DNA of 64,000 bases from Bacillus sp. sid0103 (GCF_019219025.1 NZ_JAHUWN010000024.1:47126-111125); one strand, 5' to 3'; counted from the first letter of the stretch, positions 51,284 to 61,195 are shown. Notes: generated by a model not told the origin, from the sequence alone. Program-made: numbers and translations.

Positions 51284-52684
51284 TTAAATGAGAAACATTG
51301 CAGCAATGGTTGTTACAACGAGACCGATCACGACTGGCAAGAGGTTTCGTCTTGCAAGTTCAAATGGGTCGACATTACAAATTGCTGCTGCTGGGATTAA
51401 CGCCCATGGTACAAGAGTTCCGCCGCCTACCCAGATGGCCGCAATTTGCCCGAGGGCAGTCAATGTGGCGGCACCTTTACCGATGGCAACTGCAAATAGG
51501 CTTGCTACTGAGCCGGCAAGAGATATACCTGAAAAGCCTGAACCATCTAAACCAGTGATCGCCCCTACAGTAGTTAAGGTAATCGCCCCAACTTCTTTGC
51601 TTAACGGTACGATACTGGCAAGGGATACACCTAAGTCATTAACGATCCCGTGCGAAGCTTTTGGTAAATAGTCACCAATGATTTTCCCAAATCCGGCATC
51701 ACCCAAGTAGAAAAATGCAGCAATTGGGATAACAGGGCCAAAAACCTTGAATCCAAATTGGAATCCTTCTATTAAATATTGAGTAGTTTTTTCTAAGCCT
51801 TTATTTTTATGACCCGTTAAAGAAATTAATAGAAGAATGAAAATGGATGTACCACCGATTAATGCGGTCGCATCCCCACCTGCTAAATCAAGGACTGACA
51901 TTGCGGCAACGTCGGCTGCAAATAATAATGGAACAAGAAAGGCAAAGAAACGTTTTTGCCCAAGAGATAAAAGCGTAGGTTGATTGGTGGCTTCTTCAGA
52001 GGGATAATCAGCGTTAACAGAGGTGGTTGTTTTGAGAACCCCGCGCTTCATATCTCTTCTTAAGAAGTAGAAAGCAGCAACGGTGGTTACTAGGCCCATG
52101 ATAAACACTAACGGAATACTCGCATCAATTACATCTTGAATAGGAATACCGGCGGCATCAGAAGTTAGCTTTGGAGCAGCTTGAATGACAAAGTCACCGG
52201 ATAAAGCGATTCCATGACCAAACAAATTCATTGCCATTGCAACGCCTAGAGCTGGTAATCCTGCGCGAATGGCAACTGGTAAAAGAACAGCCCCTAAAAG
52301 TGCAACAGCAGGCGAAGGCCAGAAAAACCAAGAAATCACCATCATTAAGATCCCAATGGTCCAATACGCTAGTGTAGGATTGCGTATCAGCTTTCGAAAT
52401 GGTGATATCATAACATCATTAATTCCAGTTACCGTTAATGTGCTGCTCATCGCAACAATTATGGAAATAACAAGAATAGTAGATAATAATTCTGTAATTG
52501 CATAACTGAAACTGTTGAAAATGCTGCTAATCGAATGACTTAATGAACCTGTTGCTGTAATAGCAATTAGAAAAATACCGATGATACATACAATCGATGT
52601 GTCTCTTCTCATAACCATGAATCCAATTATGAGGATAATAAAGGTCACGTAGATCCAATGAAGTAAAGTAAGCTCGACAATCAT
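51284..52684 (-). CDS. yhfA: Putative anion/carboxylate transporter YhfA
   Basis: 466 residues from ATG 52684, which has AAAGGAGGG 6 bases upstream; a 63-codon upstream extension has no SD. B. subtilis YhfA has 463 residues. About 11-12 hydrophobic segments and repeated glycine-rich hairpin regions (WPSPAVALLGAVLLPVAIRAGLPALGVAMAMNLFGHG; GSVASLFAVAIGKGAATLTALGQ) resemble ion-transporter-superfamily proteins such as DcuC/GntP. The substrate is unknown. Same neighbourhood (yhaA, hemE) as B. subtilis. Confidence 0.82.
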   Translation of the reverse strand: MIVELTLLHWIYVTFIILIIGFMVMRRDTSIVCIIGIFLIAITATGSLSHSISSIFNSFSYAITELLSTILVISIIVAMSSTLTVTGINDVMISPFRKLIRNPTLAYWTIGILMMVISWFFWPSPAVALLGAVLLPVAIRAGLPALGVAMAMNLFGHGIALSGDFVIQAAPKLTSDAAGIPIQDVIDASIPLVFIMGLVTTVAAFYFLRRDMKRGVLKTTTSVNADYPSEEATNQPTLLSLGQKRFFAFLVPLLFAADVAAMSVLDLAGGDATALIGGTSIFILLLISLTGHKNKGLEKTTQYLIEGFQFGFKVFGPVIPIAAFFYLGDAGFGKIIGDYLPKASHGIVNDLGVSLASIVPLSKEVGAITLTTVGAITGLDGSGFSGISLAGSVASLFAVAIGKGAATLTALGQIAAIWVGGGTLVPWALIPAAAICNVDPFELARRNLLPVVIGLVVTTIAAMFLI

Positions 52685-52986
52685 GCCATTCCCTCCTTTC
52701 AATTCACCCAGGGGGGCTATAGCCCTGTTGGATGTAATACAGAATATGAAAATTGCCCTAAGTGGTGAGAGGAAAAAATGAAAAAATATTGGGGAGTTAC
52801 CTGCCGAATTTAACAAATTCTCTAACGTAAAAACGACTTTTTTTTGACAGTTACTATCGTTAGCTATACACAAATAGGATTAATAGATATAGTTAATACA
52901 GTTTAGAAAGAATCAGTGAGTTTTAAATTCATCTTATATATATTAAAATGGACAACAGACACGTCTTTGAAAGGTGGACAACAGTA
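52685..52986. promoter_or_regulatory. Divergent promoter region yhfA / hemE
   Basis: 302 AT-rich bases. A possible hemE promoter is TTGACA (52844-52849) with TATACA (52865-52870); the 15-base spacer is short. No ORF or recognised operator. Confidence 0.35.
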
Positions 52987-54033
52987 ATGACAAGACCGAT
53001 TAATGAAACATTTTTAAAAGCAGCAAGGGGCGAGAAAACAGACCATGTTCCTGTTTGGTATATGCGTCAGGCAGGTCGTTCACAGCCTGAATATCGAGCA
53101 ATTAAAGAAAAGTACTCTCTTTTTGAAATCACTCACCAGCCTGAGTTATGTGCGTATGTAACACGCCTGCCTGTTGAGCAATATAACGTTGATGCAGCGA
53201 TTTTATATAAAGATATCATGACACCCCTCCCTGCGATTGGCATGGAAGTAGAAATAAAGGGCGGAATTGGACCAGTCATTGACAATCCAATCCGTTCATT
53301 AACAGATGTTGAGAAACTGGGTGAAATTAATCCAGAAGAAGATGTTCCTTATGTATTGGATACAATTAAATTATTAACTGAAGAGCAGTTATCTGTGCCA
53401 TTAATCGGTTTTTCTGGTGCACCTTTTACACTTGCAAGTTATATGATCGAAGGAGGCCCTTCTAAAAACTATAATAAAACAAAAGCGTTCATGTATACCG
53501 AGCCAAAGGCATGGTTTGCACTTATGGACAAACTGGGCGACATGATCATTACATATGTAAGATCCCAAATCAAAGCTGGAGCAAAGGCTATTCAGATTTT
53601 TGATTCATGGGTGGGAGCATTAAATGTGGAGGATTATCGTTATTTCATTAAGCCAATCATGAACCGTATCTTTACATCATTAAAAGAGGAAAATGTTCCA
53701 CTCATTATGTTCGGTGTTGGTGCAAGTCATCTTGCATTAGAATGGAATGACCTTTCGCTTGATGTAGTAGGTTTAGACTGGCGTTTACCAATCCATCAAG
53801 CAAGAGAAATGGGCATTCATAAAACTGTTCAAGGGAACCTTGACCCTGCTATTTTGTTAGCTCCATGGGAAGTCATTGAAGAAAGAGCAAAGGTAATTTT
53901 AGACCAAGGGATGGCGCAAGATGGCTATATCTTTAATTTAGGGCACGGTGTATTCCCTTCCGTAAATCCAGAAACGTTGAAAAAATTAACTTCCTTTGTC
54001 CATGAGTATTCAGCATCCAAATTAAGTCGTTAA
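52987..54033 (+). CDS. hemE: Uroporphyrinogen decarboxylase
   Basis: 348 residues from ATG 52987 (SD AAAGGTGG, 9 bases); longer GTG/ATG frames are unsupported. The signature [16 protein letters not shown] is at residues about 22-37, and [42 protein letters not shown] and NLGHGVFP are all conserved. It converts uroporphyrinogen III to coproporphyrinogen III in the cytosol. It heads hemE-hemH-hemY, the coproporphyrin-dependent haem branch of Firmicutes. A hairpin with a T-run after its stop may reduce read-through into hemH. Confidence 0.95.
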   Translation: MTRPINETFLKAARGEKTDHVPVWYMRQAGRSQPEYRAIKEKYSLFEITHQPELCAYVTRLPVEQYNVDAAILYKDIMTPLPAIGMEVEIKGGIGPVIDNPIRSLTDVEKLGEINPEEDVPYVLDTIKLLTEEQLSVPLIGFSGAPFTLASYMIEGGPSKNYNKTKAFMYTEPKAWFALMDKLGDMIITYVRSQIKAGAKAIQIFDSWVGALNVEDYRYFIKPIMNRIFTSLKEENVPLIMFGVGASHLALEWNDLSLDVVGLDWRLPIHQAREMGIHKTVQGNLDPAILLAPWEVIEERAKVILDQGMAQDGYIFNLGHGVFPSVNPETLKKLTSFVHEYSASKLSR

Positions 54034-54050
54034 TTCCCCTTTTGAGTTTT

Positions 54051-54076
54051 AAAATTGGTAAGGAGTCCAATTTTTT
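54051..54076 (+). terminator. Terminator-like hairpin between hemE and hemH
   Basis: Stem AAAATTGG / CCAATTTT, 8-base loop, six Ts. A second hairpin CCCAATT / AATTGGG follows at 54141-54164. hemH may therefore be partly uncoupled from hemE. Confidence 0.65.
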
Positions 54077-54199
54077 GGCACAATAATATGGGTGCTTTAT
54101 AATGGGTCATTAAGGGCATACAAGCTTTTAGTGGCCCAAACCCAATTGTCTTATTTGAATTGGGAATAAGTGAACAGACTTTTAAAATGAGGTGCGATC

Positions 54200-55135
54200 A
54201 TGACAAAAAAGAAAATGGGTCTGCTGGTAATGGCTTACGGTACCCCATATACATTAGATGATTTAGAAAGATATTATACCCACATTAGACACGGGCGGAA
54301 GCCAACTCCAGAAATGATTGAAGACCTGCGTAGTCGGTATGAAGCCATTGGCGGGATTTCCCCATTAGCTAAGATTACCCTCGAGCAAGCAGAAAAACTT
54401 GAAGATAATCTAAATAAAATTCAAAACCACATAGAATTCAAAATGTATCTTGGATTAAAACACATCAACCCCTTTATTGAAGATGCAGTGAAACAAATGC
54501 ATGCTGATGGCATTGAAGAGGCGATTAGTATCGTTCTTGCACCTCATTTTTCAACTTTCAGCATAAAATCATATAATGGAAGAGCTTTAGAAGAAGCAGA
54601 AAAATTAGGCGGATGGCTCAAAATAAGAACAATTGATAGCTGGTATCAGGAACCAAAGTTTATTAATTATTGGGTTGACAAGATAAAGAAAGTCTTTGCA
54701 GAAATGCCGCAAGAAGAAAAGGAGCAAGCAGTTCTGATTGTTTCTGCTCATAGTCTTCCTGAGAAAATTCTCCAGTATGGGGATCCTTACCCAAGCCAGC
54801 TTCAAGAAACGGCTGACCTAATTGCTAATCAGGCAGGAATAAGAAATTATGTGGTTGGCTGGCAAAGTGCAGGGCAAACTCCAGAACCATGGCTTGGTCC
54901 AGATGTTCAGGATTTAACAAGAGATTTATATAATCAGCATCATTATAGAGCGTTTGTATATGCACCTGTAGGGTTTGTATGTGAACACCTTGAAGTGCTT
55001 TATGATAATGATTTTGAATGTAGAGAAGTGACGGAAGAATTGGGTGTAAGTTATTATCGCCCAGAAATGCCGAATGCAAAGGATGAATTTATTGACGCAT
55101 TGTCGACCGTCGTCCTTAAAATGACCGCTGAATAA
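54200..55135 (+). CDS. hemH: Coproporphyrin III ferrochelatase
   Basis: 311 residues (B. subtilis HemH 310) from ATG 54200 (GAGGTG upstream). [12 protein letters not shown] at the start, [22 protein letters not shown] with the metal-site His, [16 protein letters not shown] and the [13 protein letters not shown] segment with the conserved Glu are all present. It inserts Fe2+ into coproporphyrin III (CpfC in current nomenclature), before the final decarboxylation. Monomeric, membrane-peripheral enzyme. It lies 34 bases upstream of hemY. Confidence 0.95.
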   Translation: MTKKKMGLLVMAYGTPYTLDDLERYYTHIRHGRKPTPEMIEDLRSRYEAIGGISPLAKITLEQAEKLEDNLNKIQNHIEFKMYLGLKHINPFIEDAVKQMHADGIEEAISIVLAPHFSTFSIKSYNGRALEEAEKLGGWLKIRTIDSWYQEPKFINYWVDKIKKVFAEMPQEEKEQAVLIVSAHSLPEKILQYGDPYPSQLQETADLIANQAGIRNYVVGWQSAGQTPEPWLGPDVQDLTRDLYNQHHYRAFVYAPVGFVCEHLEVLYDNDFECREVTEELGVSYYRPEMPNAKDEFIDALSTVVLKMTAE

Positions 55136-55169
55136 GCCTTATAAAGTTTAATGGAAGAAGGTGACCACC

Positions 55170-56597
55170 TTGGCGGAAGAAAAACAAAGAATTATCATTA
55201 TTGGGGGAGGGATTGCTGGGCTGACATCAGCTTTCTATCTCCAAAAAGCGATCCAGGAAGATAATCTCCCAATTGAAATTAAACTTATCGAAGCATCACA
55301 CCGACTTGGCGGCAAAATGCAAACCGTTATCAGGGACGGTTTTACAATTGAGAGAGGGCCAGATTCATTTTTAGCTCGAAAGTTGAGTATTAGCAGGCTT
55401 GCAAAGGAAGTTGGGATGGCTGATCAATTAGTCCATAATTCCACGGGTAAATCATTTGTTTTAGTTAACGAGCAACTTCACTCTATGCCCGGTGGATCGA
55501 TCATGGGTATTCCAACCGAAATGGGCCCGTTTATCACTACTGGTCTTTTTTCTATACCCGGTAAATTAAGAGCTGCCGCAGATTTCATTCTACCAAGGTC
55601 AGAAAGTGGAAAAGACCAATCGTTAGGTGATTTTTTCAGAAGAAGACTCGGTGATGAGGTGGTTGAAAATTTAATTGAACCATTATTGTCTGGGATTTAT
55701 GCTGGAGATATTGATCAATTAAGCCTCATGTCTACTTTTCCGCAATTTTATGAGGTAGAACAGAAATACAGAAGCCTGATCCTTGGTATGAAAAAATCTA
55801 CTCCTTCCCAACCTCAAAAACCGCCTGCTAGTAAGGAAAAAGCTAAAGGTGGTTTCTTAACCTTTAAAACGGGGCTACAATCATTTGCTGAAGCGATAGA
55901 AGAAAAAATCGATCCTTCATCAATCCTAAAAGGTCATCGAGTTGATAAAATTACCAAAAATGGTGATAAATATGATGTATATCTCAATAATGGGGAGACA
56001 TTAGCAGCGGAAAGCATTATTGCAGCAACTCCTCATAAGATAACTCAGTCAATGTTTGCAGATTATCATTTTTTCGATCCATTTAAATCAGTCCCGTCGA
56101 CATCCGTAGCAACCGTAGCCTTAGCCTTTCCTGAAGAAGCAGTGAAGAATGATATTGATGGAACAGGCTTTGTTGTTTCTAGAAACAATGATTATTCCAT
56201 AACCGCTTGTACTTGGACCCACAAAAAGTGGGCACATTCAACCCCAAAAGGGAAAGTACTGCTTCGGTGTTATGTTGGAAGGTCAGGAGATGAAACAATC
56301 GTCGACCTCTCAGATGACAGAATAATTAAGATTGTCCTAGATGATCTGAAAAAGATCATGGATATCACGATGAATCCGGATTTTGCTATTATTTCACGTT
56401 GGAAAAATTCCATGCCGCAATATACGGTGGGACATAAACAACGATTGGCTAATATTTTTGAGCATATGAATGCTGAGTTGCCTGGGGTATTTTTAGCAGG
56501 TTCTTCCTATGGCGGTGTTGGACTCCCAGATTGCATTGATCAGGGAGAAGCTGCTGTCAAAAATGTGTTAAATTATTTAAAAAGAGGAAACTCCTAA
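55170..56597 (+). CDS. hemY: Coproporphyrinogen III oxidase (HemY/CgoX)
   Basis: 475 residues from TTG 55170, chosen because AAGGTGA is 6 bases upstream; GTG 55161 is part of that SD. The FAD-binding GxGxxG is IIIIGGGIAGLTSAFYL (residues about 10-26), followed by ERGPDSFLARK, LIEPLLSGIYAGD and the C-terminal GSSYGGVGLPDCIDQGEAA typical of protoporphyrinogen/coproporphyrinogen oxidases. It oxidises coproporphyrinogen III to coproporphyrin III, feeding HemH. The internal Lys/Pro-rich linker at about residues 214-230 is normal. A terminator follows. Confidence 0.95.
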   Translation: MAEEKQRIIIIGGGIAGLTSAFYLQKAIQEDNLPIEIKLIEASHRLGGKMQTVIRDGFTIERGPDSFLARKLSISRLAKEVGMADQLVHNSTGKSFVLVNEQLHSMPGGSIMGIPTEMGPFITTGLFSIPGKLRAAADFILPRSESGKDQSLGDFFRRRLGDEVVENLIEPLLSGIYAGDIDQLSLMSTFPQFYEVEQKYRSLILGMKKSTPSQPQKPPASKEKAKGGFLTFKTGLQSFAEAIEEKIDPSSILKGHRVDKITKNGDKYDVYLNNGETLAAESIIAATPHKITQSMFADYHFFDPFKSVPSTSVATVALAFPEEAVKNDIDGTGFVVSRNNDYSITACTWTHKKWAHSTPKGKVLLRCYVGRSGDETIVDLSDDRIIKIVLDDLKKIMDITMNPDFAIISRWKNSMPQYTVGHKQRLANIFEHMNAELPGVFLAGSSYGGVGLPDCIDQGEAAVKNVLNYLKRGNS

Positions 56598-56631
56598 AAA
56601 GGGGCTGTTCAAAGATAACAGCTTCTTTTTT
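56594..56631 (+). terminator. Intrinsic terminator after hemY
   Basis: Stem AAAAAGGGGCTGTT / AACAGCTTCTTTTT (G-U pairs) with a 7-base loop, followed by a T-run. Confidence 0.85.
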
Positions 56632-56635
56632 CTGC

Positions 56636-56664
56636 TTGCAAACATATCGGAATCGATGTATACT
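56636..56664 (+). promoter_or_regulatory. Promoter of yhgE
   Basis: TTGCAA (56636-56641), 17-base spacer, TATACT (56659-56664). The first TGACC operator begins 15 bases downstream of the -10. Confidence 0.6.
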
Positions 56665-56678
56665 CTAAAAGTGTTAAT

Positions 56679-56701
56679 TGACCATTTTGTTCAAACGGTC
56701 A
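56679..56701. promoter_or_regulatory. Operator 1 upstream of yhgE
   Basis: TGACC and GGTCA arms separated by 13 bases, just after the predicted transcription start. An identical arrangement recurs at 56773-56795. In B. subtilis yhgE is next to the TetR-type gene yhgD, so a TetR-family repressor is the likely binder. Confidence 0.55.
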
Positions 56702-56772
56702 AAATAGTCATTTATTTGAATTTCGATTAAATAGGATAGTCGATCAGATCGTCCTTATTTTTTGCAGAAAAA

Positions 56773-56795
56773 TGACCAAATGAACAAAACGGTCA
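56773..56795. promoter_or_regulatory. Operator 2 upstream of yhgE
   Basis: TGACC and GGTCA arms again separated by 13 bases, ending 23 bases before the yhgE start codon, 94 bases from operator 1. The central spacers differ but both contain GTTC/GAAC-type cores. Confidence 0.55.
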
Positions 56796-56818
56796 TAAAG
56801 ATAAAGGAGGTATTACAA

Positions 56819-59182
56819 GTGAAAAACCTGCTGTTTAAGGAAGAGCTTCTTGCCATTCTAAGAAATAAAAAAGTGTTAATTCCTATTATTGCTGTCATGT
56901 TTGTCCCAGTTTTATATGCAGGAATGTTTTTATGGGCTTTTTGGGACCCATACGCAAAGCTTGATGAACTGCCGGTTGCTGTTATCAACGAAGATGTTGG
57001 AGCAACACTTGATGGAGCTCATCTGAAGCTTGGTAACGATTTAGTCGCAAATTTAAAGAAAAATGAACAATTTGATTTTGATTTTGTCGACAAAAAAAAG
57101 GGTTATGATAATTTAAAAGATCAGAAATATTATATGGTCATCGAAATCCCTAAGGACTTTTCAAAAAATGCAACAACCTTACTGGATGATAAACCTGAAA
57201 AACTGGAATTGATCTATACACCTAATGAGAGCTATAACTTCCTCTCTGCCCAAATCGGTGGCACAGCAGCAGAAAAAATTAAAACAGCAGTTGCTGAAAA
57301 GGTGACCGAAACGTATGCAGAAACGATGTTTGATAAAATCAGCGAGCTTGCCGATGGTGTTGTAAAGGCTAGTGATGGTGCAAGTCAGATCGATGCTGGT
57401 TCGGATGAATTAAATAAAGGATCAAAGGACCTACAGAAAGGTCTTGCAACCCTGGCTGAAAAATCAATCGAATTTAACACTGGAATGAAATCAGCTGATG
57501 CTGGCTCTAACAAGCTTGCTGCAGGTTCAACGGAACTTTATAATGGACTCGCGACATTAGCGGAAAAGTCAATTGAATTTGAAAGTGGTGTCAAGTCAGC
57601 ATCTTCAGGATCCAAACAATTAGCAACAGGATCATCTCAATTGAAAAATGGGTTAGCAAAAGCTGATGCAAATTTGCCGTTGCTAATTGCCGGTACGAAA
57701 GAGGTATCTGCAGGTGCAGAACAATTAAAACGAGACTTGCCAGCAGGGATTGCGTCCGGGATTGAAAAAGAATTGACCGGAAGTGTTACTGAACTTAATG
57801 CTGGCATTGATCAATTTCAATCACAGTTAACGAATACATTAGCATCACAAATTGCTGAACAAACCATTACTCAGCAAACAGAGAAAATGCAAAAATTAGC
57901 CAAAACCTTAATCGAGAACAATGTAGATCCTGCACTTGTTCAAGGAATAATGGCAAATGAGCAAAAAAATGCCCCAACGAAAGAACAGCTAGAGCAACAG
58001 ATTTTATCGGAACTTAATCCTAAAATAGATGCAGGTTTTGACCAGTTCAAAACAGGCGTCGATGAAAAATTAGCAGGTTCATCGAAAGGATTAGAAGATA
58101 AAATTCAAGCACAAACAAGCCCTTATTTTGATCAATTAATATCCGGTATTGGCAAAATAAATGGCGGGCAACTTGAATTACAGAAAGGGATCCATGATTT
58201 ATATGCAGGTTCATCAAAATTAGCAGATGGGTCAAATAACCTTTCTGAAGGATTGAGTCAACTTGCTAATGGTGCTGATAAAATGACCAACGGAACTGGA
58301 CAATTGGCATCAGGTTCTGGTGAGTTGAAAACAGGCGCCTTCGACTTAAATAATGGAATGCATCAATTAACAGCAGGTGCATCAGGATTGTCATCTGGTG
58401 CTGGCCAATTAGCGGATGGTTCTAAGCAACTTAACGACGGTACATCTAAACTTTCTAAAGGTGCAAAGGAATTAGCAGATAAGCTTTCAGATGGCGCTAA
58501 CGAGGTATCCAAGGTCCACTCCGATGATAGGACCTATAATATGATGGCTGATCCGGTAAAACTGGATAATGAAAAAATTAATCATGTACCAAACTATGGG
58601 ACCGGCTTTGCACCATATTTCCTATCATTAGGCCTGTTTGTGGGCGCTTTGCTTCTATCAATTGTTTTTCCACTTCGCGAAACGACGATTGCACCAGCAA
58701 ATGGATTTAACTGGTTTTCAAGCAAGTTTTCCATTATGGCTGGGATTGGAATTTTTCAAGCCATACTCGCAGACATAATTCTCCTTGGAGGGCTAGGTCT
58801 TGACGTCCAAAGCATTCCAAAGTTTATTCTTTTTTCGATTATGACAAGCTTAACGTTCATCGCGTTAATTCAACTGCTTGTATCCGTATTTGCAGATGCG
58901 GGACGTTTTATTGCAATCATCATCTTGATCTTACAATTAACGACAAGTGCTGGAACATTCCCGCTTGAATTAATCCCTAACTTTTTACAGCATTTCAATG
59001 CTTACCTGCCGATGAGCTATTCAGTCCAAGGCTTTAAAGCTGTAATATCAAGTGGTGATTACAGTTCCATGTGGCAAAATTTCATGATTTTATTAGCTTT
59101 TATGCTTACCTTCTCATTAGGAACCATTGCTTATTTCTCAATGCGATTTAATCATAAATATAAGCATCAAATGACTGAATAA
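56819..59182 (+). CDS. yhgE: YhgE/Pip-family membrane protein
   Basis: 787 residues from GTG 56819 (SD AAAGGAGG, 8 bases); the longer frame from ATG 56762 contains operator 2. One N-terminal membrane helix (VLIPIIAVMFVPVLYAGMFLWAF), a large external region (about 45-590) rich in degenerate DG-L-x-x-G repeats (for example GSKQLATGSSQLKNGLAKA, LADGSNNLSEGLSQLANGA), then five or six C-terminal helices. It belongs to the YhgE/Pip (phage infection protein) family, related to ABC-2 permeases and to ESX-secretion EsaA/YueB. The lactococcal member is a phage receptor. Cellular role in bacilli unknown. Confidence 0.9.
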   Translation: MKNLLFKEELLAILRNKKVLIPIIAVMFVPVLYAGMFLWAFWDPYAKLDELPVAVINEDVGATLDGAHLKLGNDLVANLKKNEQFDFDFVDKKKGYDNLKDQKYYMVIEIPKDFSKNATTLLDDKPEKLELIYTPNESYNFLSAQIGGTAAEKIKTAVAEKVTETYAETMFDKISELADGVVKASDGASQIDAGSDELNKGSKDLQKGLATLAEKSIEFNTGMKSADAGSNKLAAGSTELYNGLATLAEKSIEFESGVKSASSGSKQLATGSSQLKNGLAKADANLPLLIAGTKEVSAGAEQLKRDLPAGIASGIEKELTGSVTELNAGIDQFQSQLTNTLASQIAEQTITQQTEKMQKLAKTLIENNVDPALVQGIMANEQKNAPTKEQLEQQILSELNPKIDAGFDQFKTGVDEKLAGSSKGLEDKIQAQTSPYFDQLISGIGKINGGQLELQKGIHDLYAGSSKLADGSNNLSEGLSQLANGADKMTNGTGQLASGSGELKTGAFDLNNGMHQLTAGASGLSSGAGQLADGSKQLNDGTSKLSKGAKELADKLSDGANEVSKVHSDDRTYNMMADPVKLDNEKINHVPNYGTGFAPYFLSLGLFVGALLLSIVFPLRETTIAPANGFNWFSSKFSIMAGIGIFQAILADIILLGGLGLDVQSIPKFILFSIMTSLTFIALIQLLVSVFADAGRFIAIIILILQLTTSAGTFPLELIPNFLQHFNAYLPMSYSVQGFKAVISSGDYSSMWQNFMILLAFMLTFSLGTIAYFSMRFNHKYKHQMTE

Positions 59183-59194
59183 AAATATAAAAGC

Positions 59195-59232
59195 AAAACC
59201 AGCCGATCATTTTTTTTTCGGCTGGTTTTTTG
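59195..59232 (+). terminator. Intrinsic terminator after yhgE
   Basis: 12-bp perfect stem AAAACCAGCCGA / TCGGCTGGTTTT with an 11-base loop and a T-run. Confidence 0.9.
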
Positions 59233-59301
59233 TACTATAATAAAATTGATCTAGATTTTTGAGTATATTAGGAATATAAACTTTGAATTGGAGGGGTTAT
59301 A

Positions 59302-60036
59302 TTGAAACTTACCGTTATTGGGTATTGGGGTGGGTATCCGAAACAGAATGAGGCTAGCTCTGGATATTTGCTAGAACATGAGGGTTTTCAAATATTAATT
59401 GATTGTGGAAGCGGCGTCCTTTCTAAGTTGCAAAATATTATCCAGCCTGAGGAATTGGATGCGGTAGTCCTTTCCCATTACCATCCTGATCATATAGCGG
59501 ATATTGGCGTCTTACAGCACGCAAGATTAATCCAAGGATTTTTAGGAAAGAGGACCCAAACCCTGCCTCTTTATGGGCATGATTTGGATCCATATGAATT
59601 TAGCAAATTAACCTATAAAGAGATAACAAAAGGAGTTGCCTATAATCCTAGTGAGACGCTCACAATAGGTCCATTCCATGTTTCTTTTCTTAGAACAGAT
59701 CACCCCGCCCCATGTTATGCAATGAGAATAGAAGCAGCTGGAAAAACCATGGTCTATACTGGAGATAGCTCATTTAAAGAAGAATTTATCGAGTTCAGTC
59801 GCAATGCTGATTTACTGTTATGTGAATGCAACTTTTATGGACACCAAAATGGAAAATCGGCTGGACACATGAACAGTATCGATGCAGGAAAGTTCGCACA
59901 GAAAGCAGAGGTAAAACAATTAATTCTAACTCATTTACCTCACTATGGATCACTGCCTCAGTTAATTACTGAAGCATCTACTGAGTTTACGGGTATAATT
60001 ATTCTCGCAGAGGAGTTTCAATCGATTTCACTATAA
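59302..60036 (+). CDS. yhfI: Metallo-beta-lactamase-fold hydrolase YhfI
   Basis: 244 residues, the same as B. subtilis YhfI, from TTG 59302 (SD GGAGGGG). The MBL core motif is SHYHPDHIAD (HxHxDH), with other ligands in FLRTDHPAPC (His), YTGDSSF (Asp) and LTHLPHYG (His). The fold resembles RNase Z/phosphodiesterase-type enzymes. The substrate is unknown. It is followed 16 bases later by lplJ, so the two genes are co-transcribed. Confidence 0.9.
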   Translation: MKLTVIGYWGGYPKQNEASSGYLLEHEGFQILIDCGSGVLSKLQNIIQPEELDAVVLSHYHPDHIADIGVLQHARLIQGFLGKRTQTLPLYGHDLDPYEFSKLTYKEITKGVAYNPSETLTIGPFHVSFLRTDHPAPCYAMRIEAAGKTMVYTGDSSFKEEFIEFSRNADLLLCECNFYGHQNGKSAGHMNSIDAGKFAQKAEVKQLILTHLPHYGSLPQLITEASTEFTGIIILAEEFQSISL

Positions 60037-60052
60037 GAAGGGACCGAATACT

Positions 60053-61042
60053 ATGTTATTCATCGATAATAAAGAGATTACTGATCCACAGATAAATTTG
60101 GCAATTGAGGAGTATGCACTGAAAAATCTTGATATTAATGAAACGTATTTACTATTTTACATAAATGAACCCTCCATCATTATAGGTAAGAATCAAAATA
60201 CAATTGAGGAAATTAATACGGAGTATGTGGAAAGTAATAACATTAAAGTTGTCCGCAGGCTGTCTGGCGGTGGCGCGGTCTATCATGATCTTGGCAATTT
60301 AAACTTTAGTTTTATCACGAAGGATGACGGGGAAAGCTTTCATAACTTCCGTAAATTTACGGAACCAGTAGTGGCTGCATTAAAAAAATTAGGGGTAAAC
60401 GCCGAATTAAGCGGCAGAAATGACATTGAGGTTGGAGGTCGAAAAATCTCTGGAAATGCCCAATTTTCAACTAAGGGCAGAATGTTTAGCCACGGTACGT
60501 TAATGCTTAATTCAGAAATTGACAACGTGGTCTCAGCCTTAAAAGTAAAAAAGGACAAAATAGAATCCAAAGGAATTAAATCAGTCCGCAGCCGTGTGGC
60601 CAATATTTCTGAGTTCCTCACAGAACAGTTGGATATGGATGAATTCCGTTCATTACTGTTAAAGAATATTTTTGATGGTCAAGAAGAAATACCAGAATAT
60701 GTTCTTACCGAAGAAGATTGGGAAAAGATTTACCAATTTTCAAAAGAACGCTACCAAAATTGGGAATGGAATTACGGAAGATCGCCTAAGTTCAATTTGC
60801 AGCACTCGCACCGCTTTCCAGTAGGAAGCATTGATGTCCGCTTAGAAGTGAATAGAGGGGTCATTGAAAATTGTAAAATCTATGGTGACTTTTTTGGTGT
60901 GGGGGATGTAAGTGAAATTGAGGAGAAGTTAACAGGCATACGCTATGAAAAAAATGAAATCGACAAGGCACTTGCCGGTATTGACACGACCCATTACTTT
61001 GGAAATATAGCAAAAGATGAGTTTTTAAATTTATTATATTAA
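60053..61042 (+). CDS. lplJ: Lipoate-protein ligase LplJ
   Basis: 329 residues (B. subtilis LplJ 331) from ATG 60053 (GAAGGGA upstream). VVRRLSGGGAVYHDLGNLNFSFI is the lipoyl-AMP-forming motif, GGRKISGNAQF carries the conserved Lys, and the C-terminal about 80 residues form the LplA accessory domain. It attaches free lipoate (or octanoate) to E2 and GcvH proteins in the cytosol for lipoic-acid salvage. It is operonic with yhfI and ends in a terminator. Confidence 0.93.
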   Translation: MLFIDNKEITDPQINLAIEEYALKNLDINETYLLFYINEPSIIIGKNQNTIEEINTEYVESNNIKVVRRLSGGGAVYHDLGNLNFSFITKDDGESFHNFRKFTEPVVAALKKLGVNAELSGRNDIEVGGRKISGNAQFSTKGRMFSHGTLMLNSEIDNVVSALKVKKDKIESKGIKSVRSRVANISEFLTEQLDMDEFRSLLLKNIFDGQEEIPEYVLTEEDWEKIYQFSKERYQNWEWNYGRSPKFNLQHSHRFPVGSIDVRLEVNRGVIENCKIYGDFFGVGDVSEIEEKLTGIRYEKNEIDKALAGIDTTHYFGNIAKDEFLNLLY

Positions 61043-61047
61043 AGTAC

Positions 61048-61085
61048 AAGACACAGTGTTTTTAAACGCTGTGTTTTCGTTTTAT
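61048..61085 (+). terminator. Intrinsic terminator after lplJ
   Basis: Stem ACACAGTGTTT / AAACGCTGTGT (one G-U) followed by TTTCGTTTTA. Confidence 0.8.
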
Positions 61086-61106
61086 CAGAATTTTCTAGTA
61101 TTATAC

Positions 61107-61135
61107 TTGAATAGGCTCATTACTTTTAATATAAT
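61107..61135 (+). promoter_or_regulatory. Promoter of the lcfB-like operon
   Basis: TTGAAT (61107-61112), 17-base spacer, perfect TATAAT (61130-61135). Confidence 0.7.
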
Positions 61136-61161
61136 ATTCTTAGAAAATTGTCGCAATTTTG

Positions 61162-61179
61162 TGAATGAGTATTCATTCA
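61162..61179. promoter_or_regulatory. FadR (YsiA) operator of the fatty-acid operon
   Basis: TGAATGAGTATTCATTCA is an 18-bp palindrome matching the Bacillus FadR consensus TGAATGAMTANTCATTCA except for G at the M position. It lies downstream of the -10, suited to repression relieved by long-chain acyl-CoA. Confidence 0.8.
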
Positions 61180-61195
61180 ATTAAGGGGGAGAACG

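Noticed and set aside
51288..51671. 127-codon plus-strand ORF
   Set aside because: Antisense shadow of yhfA.
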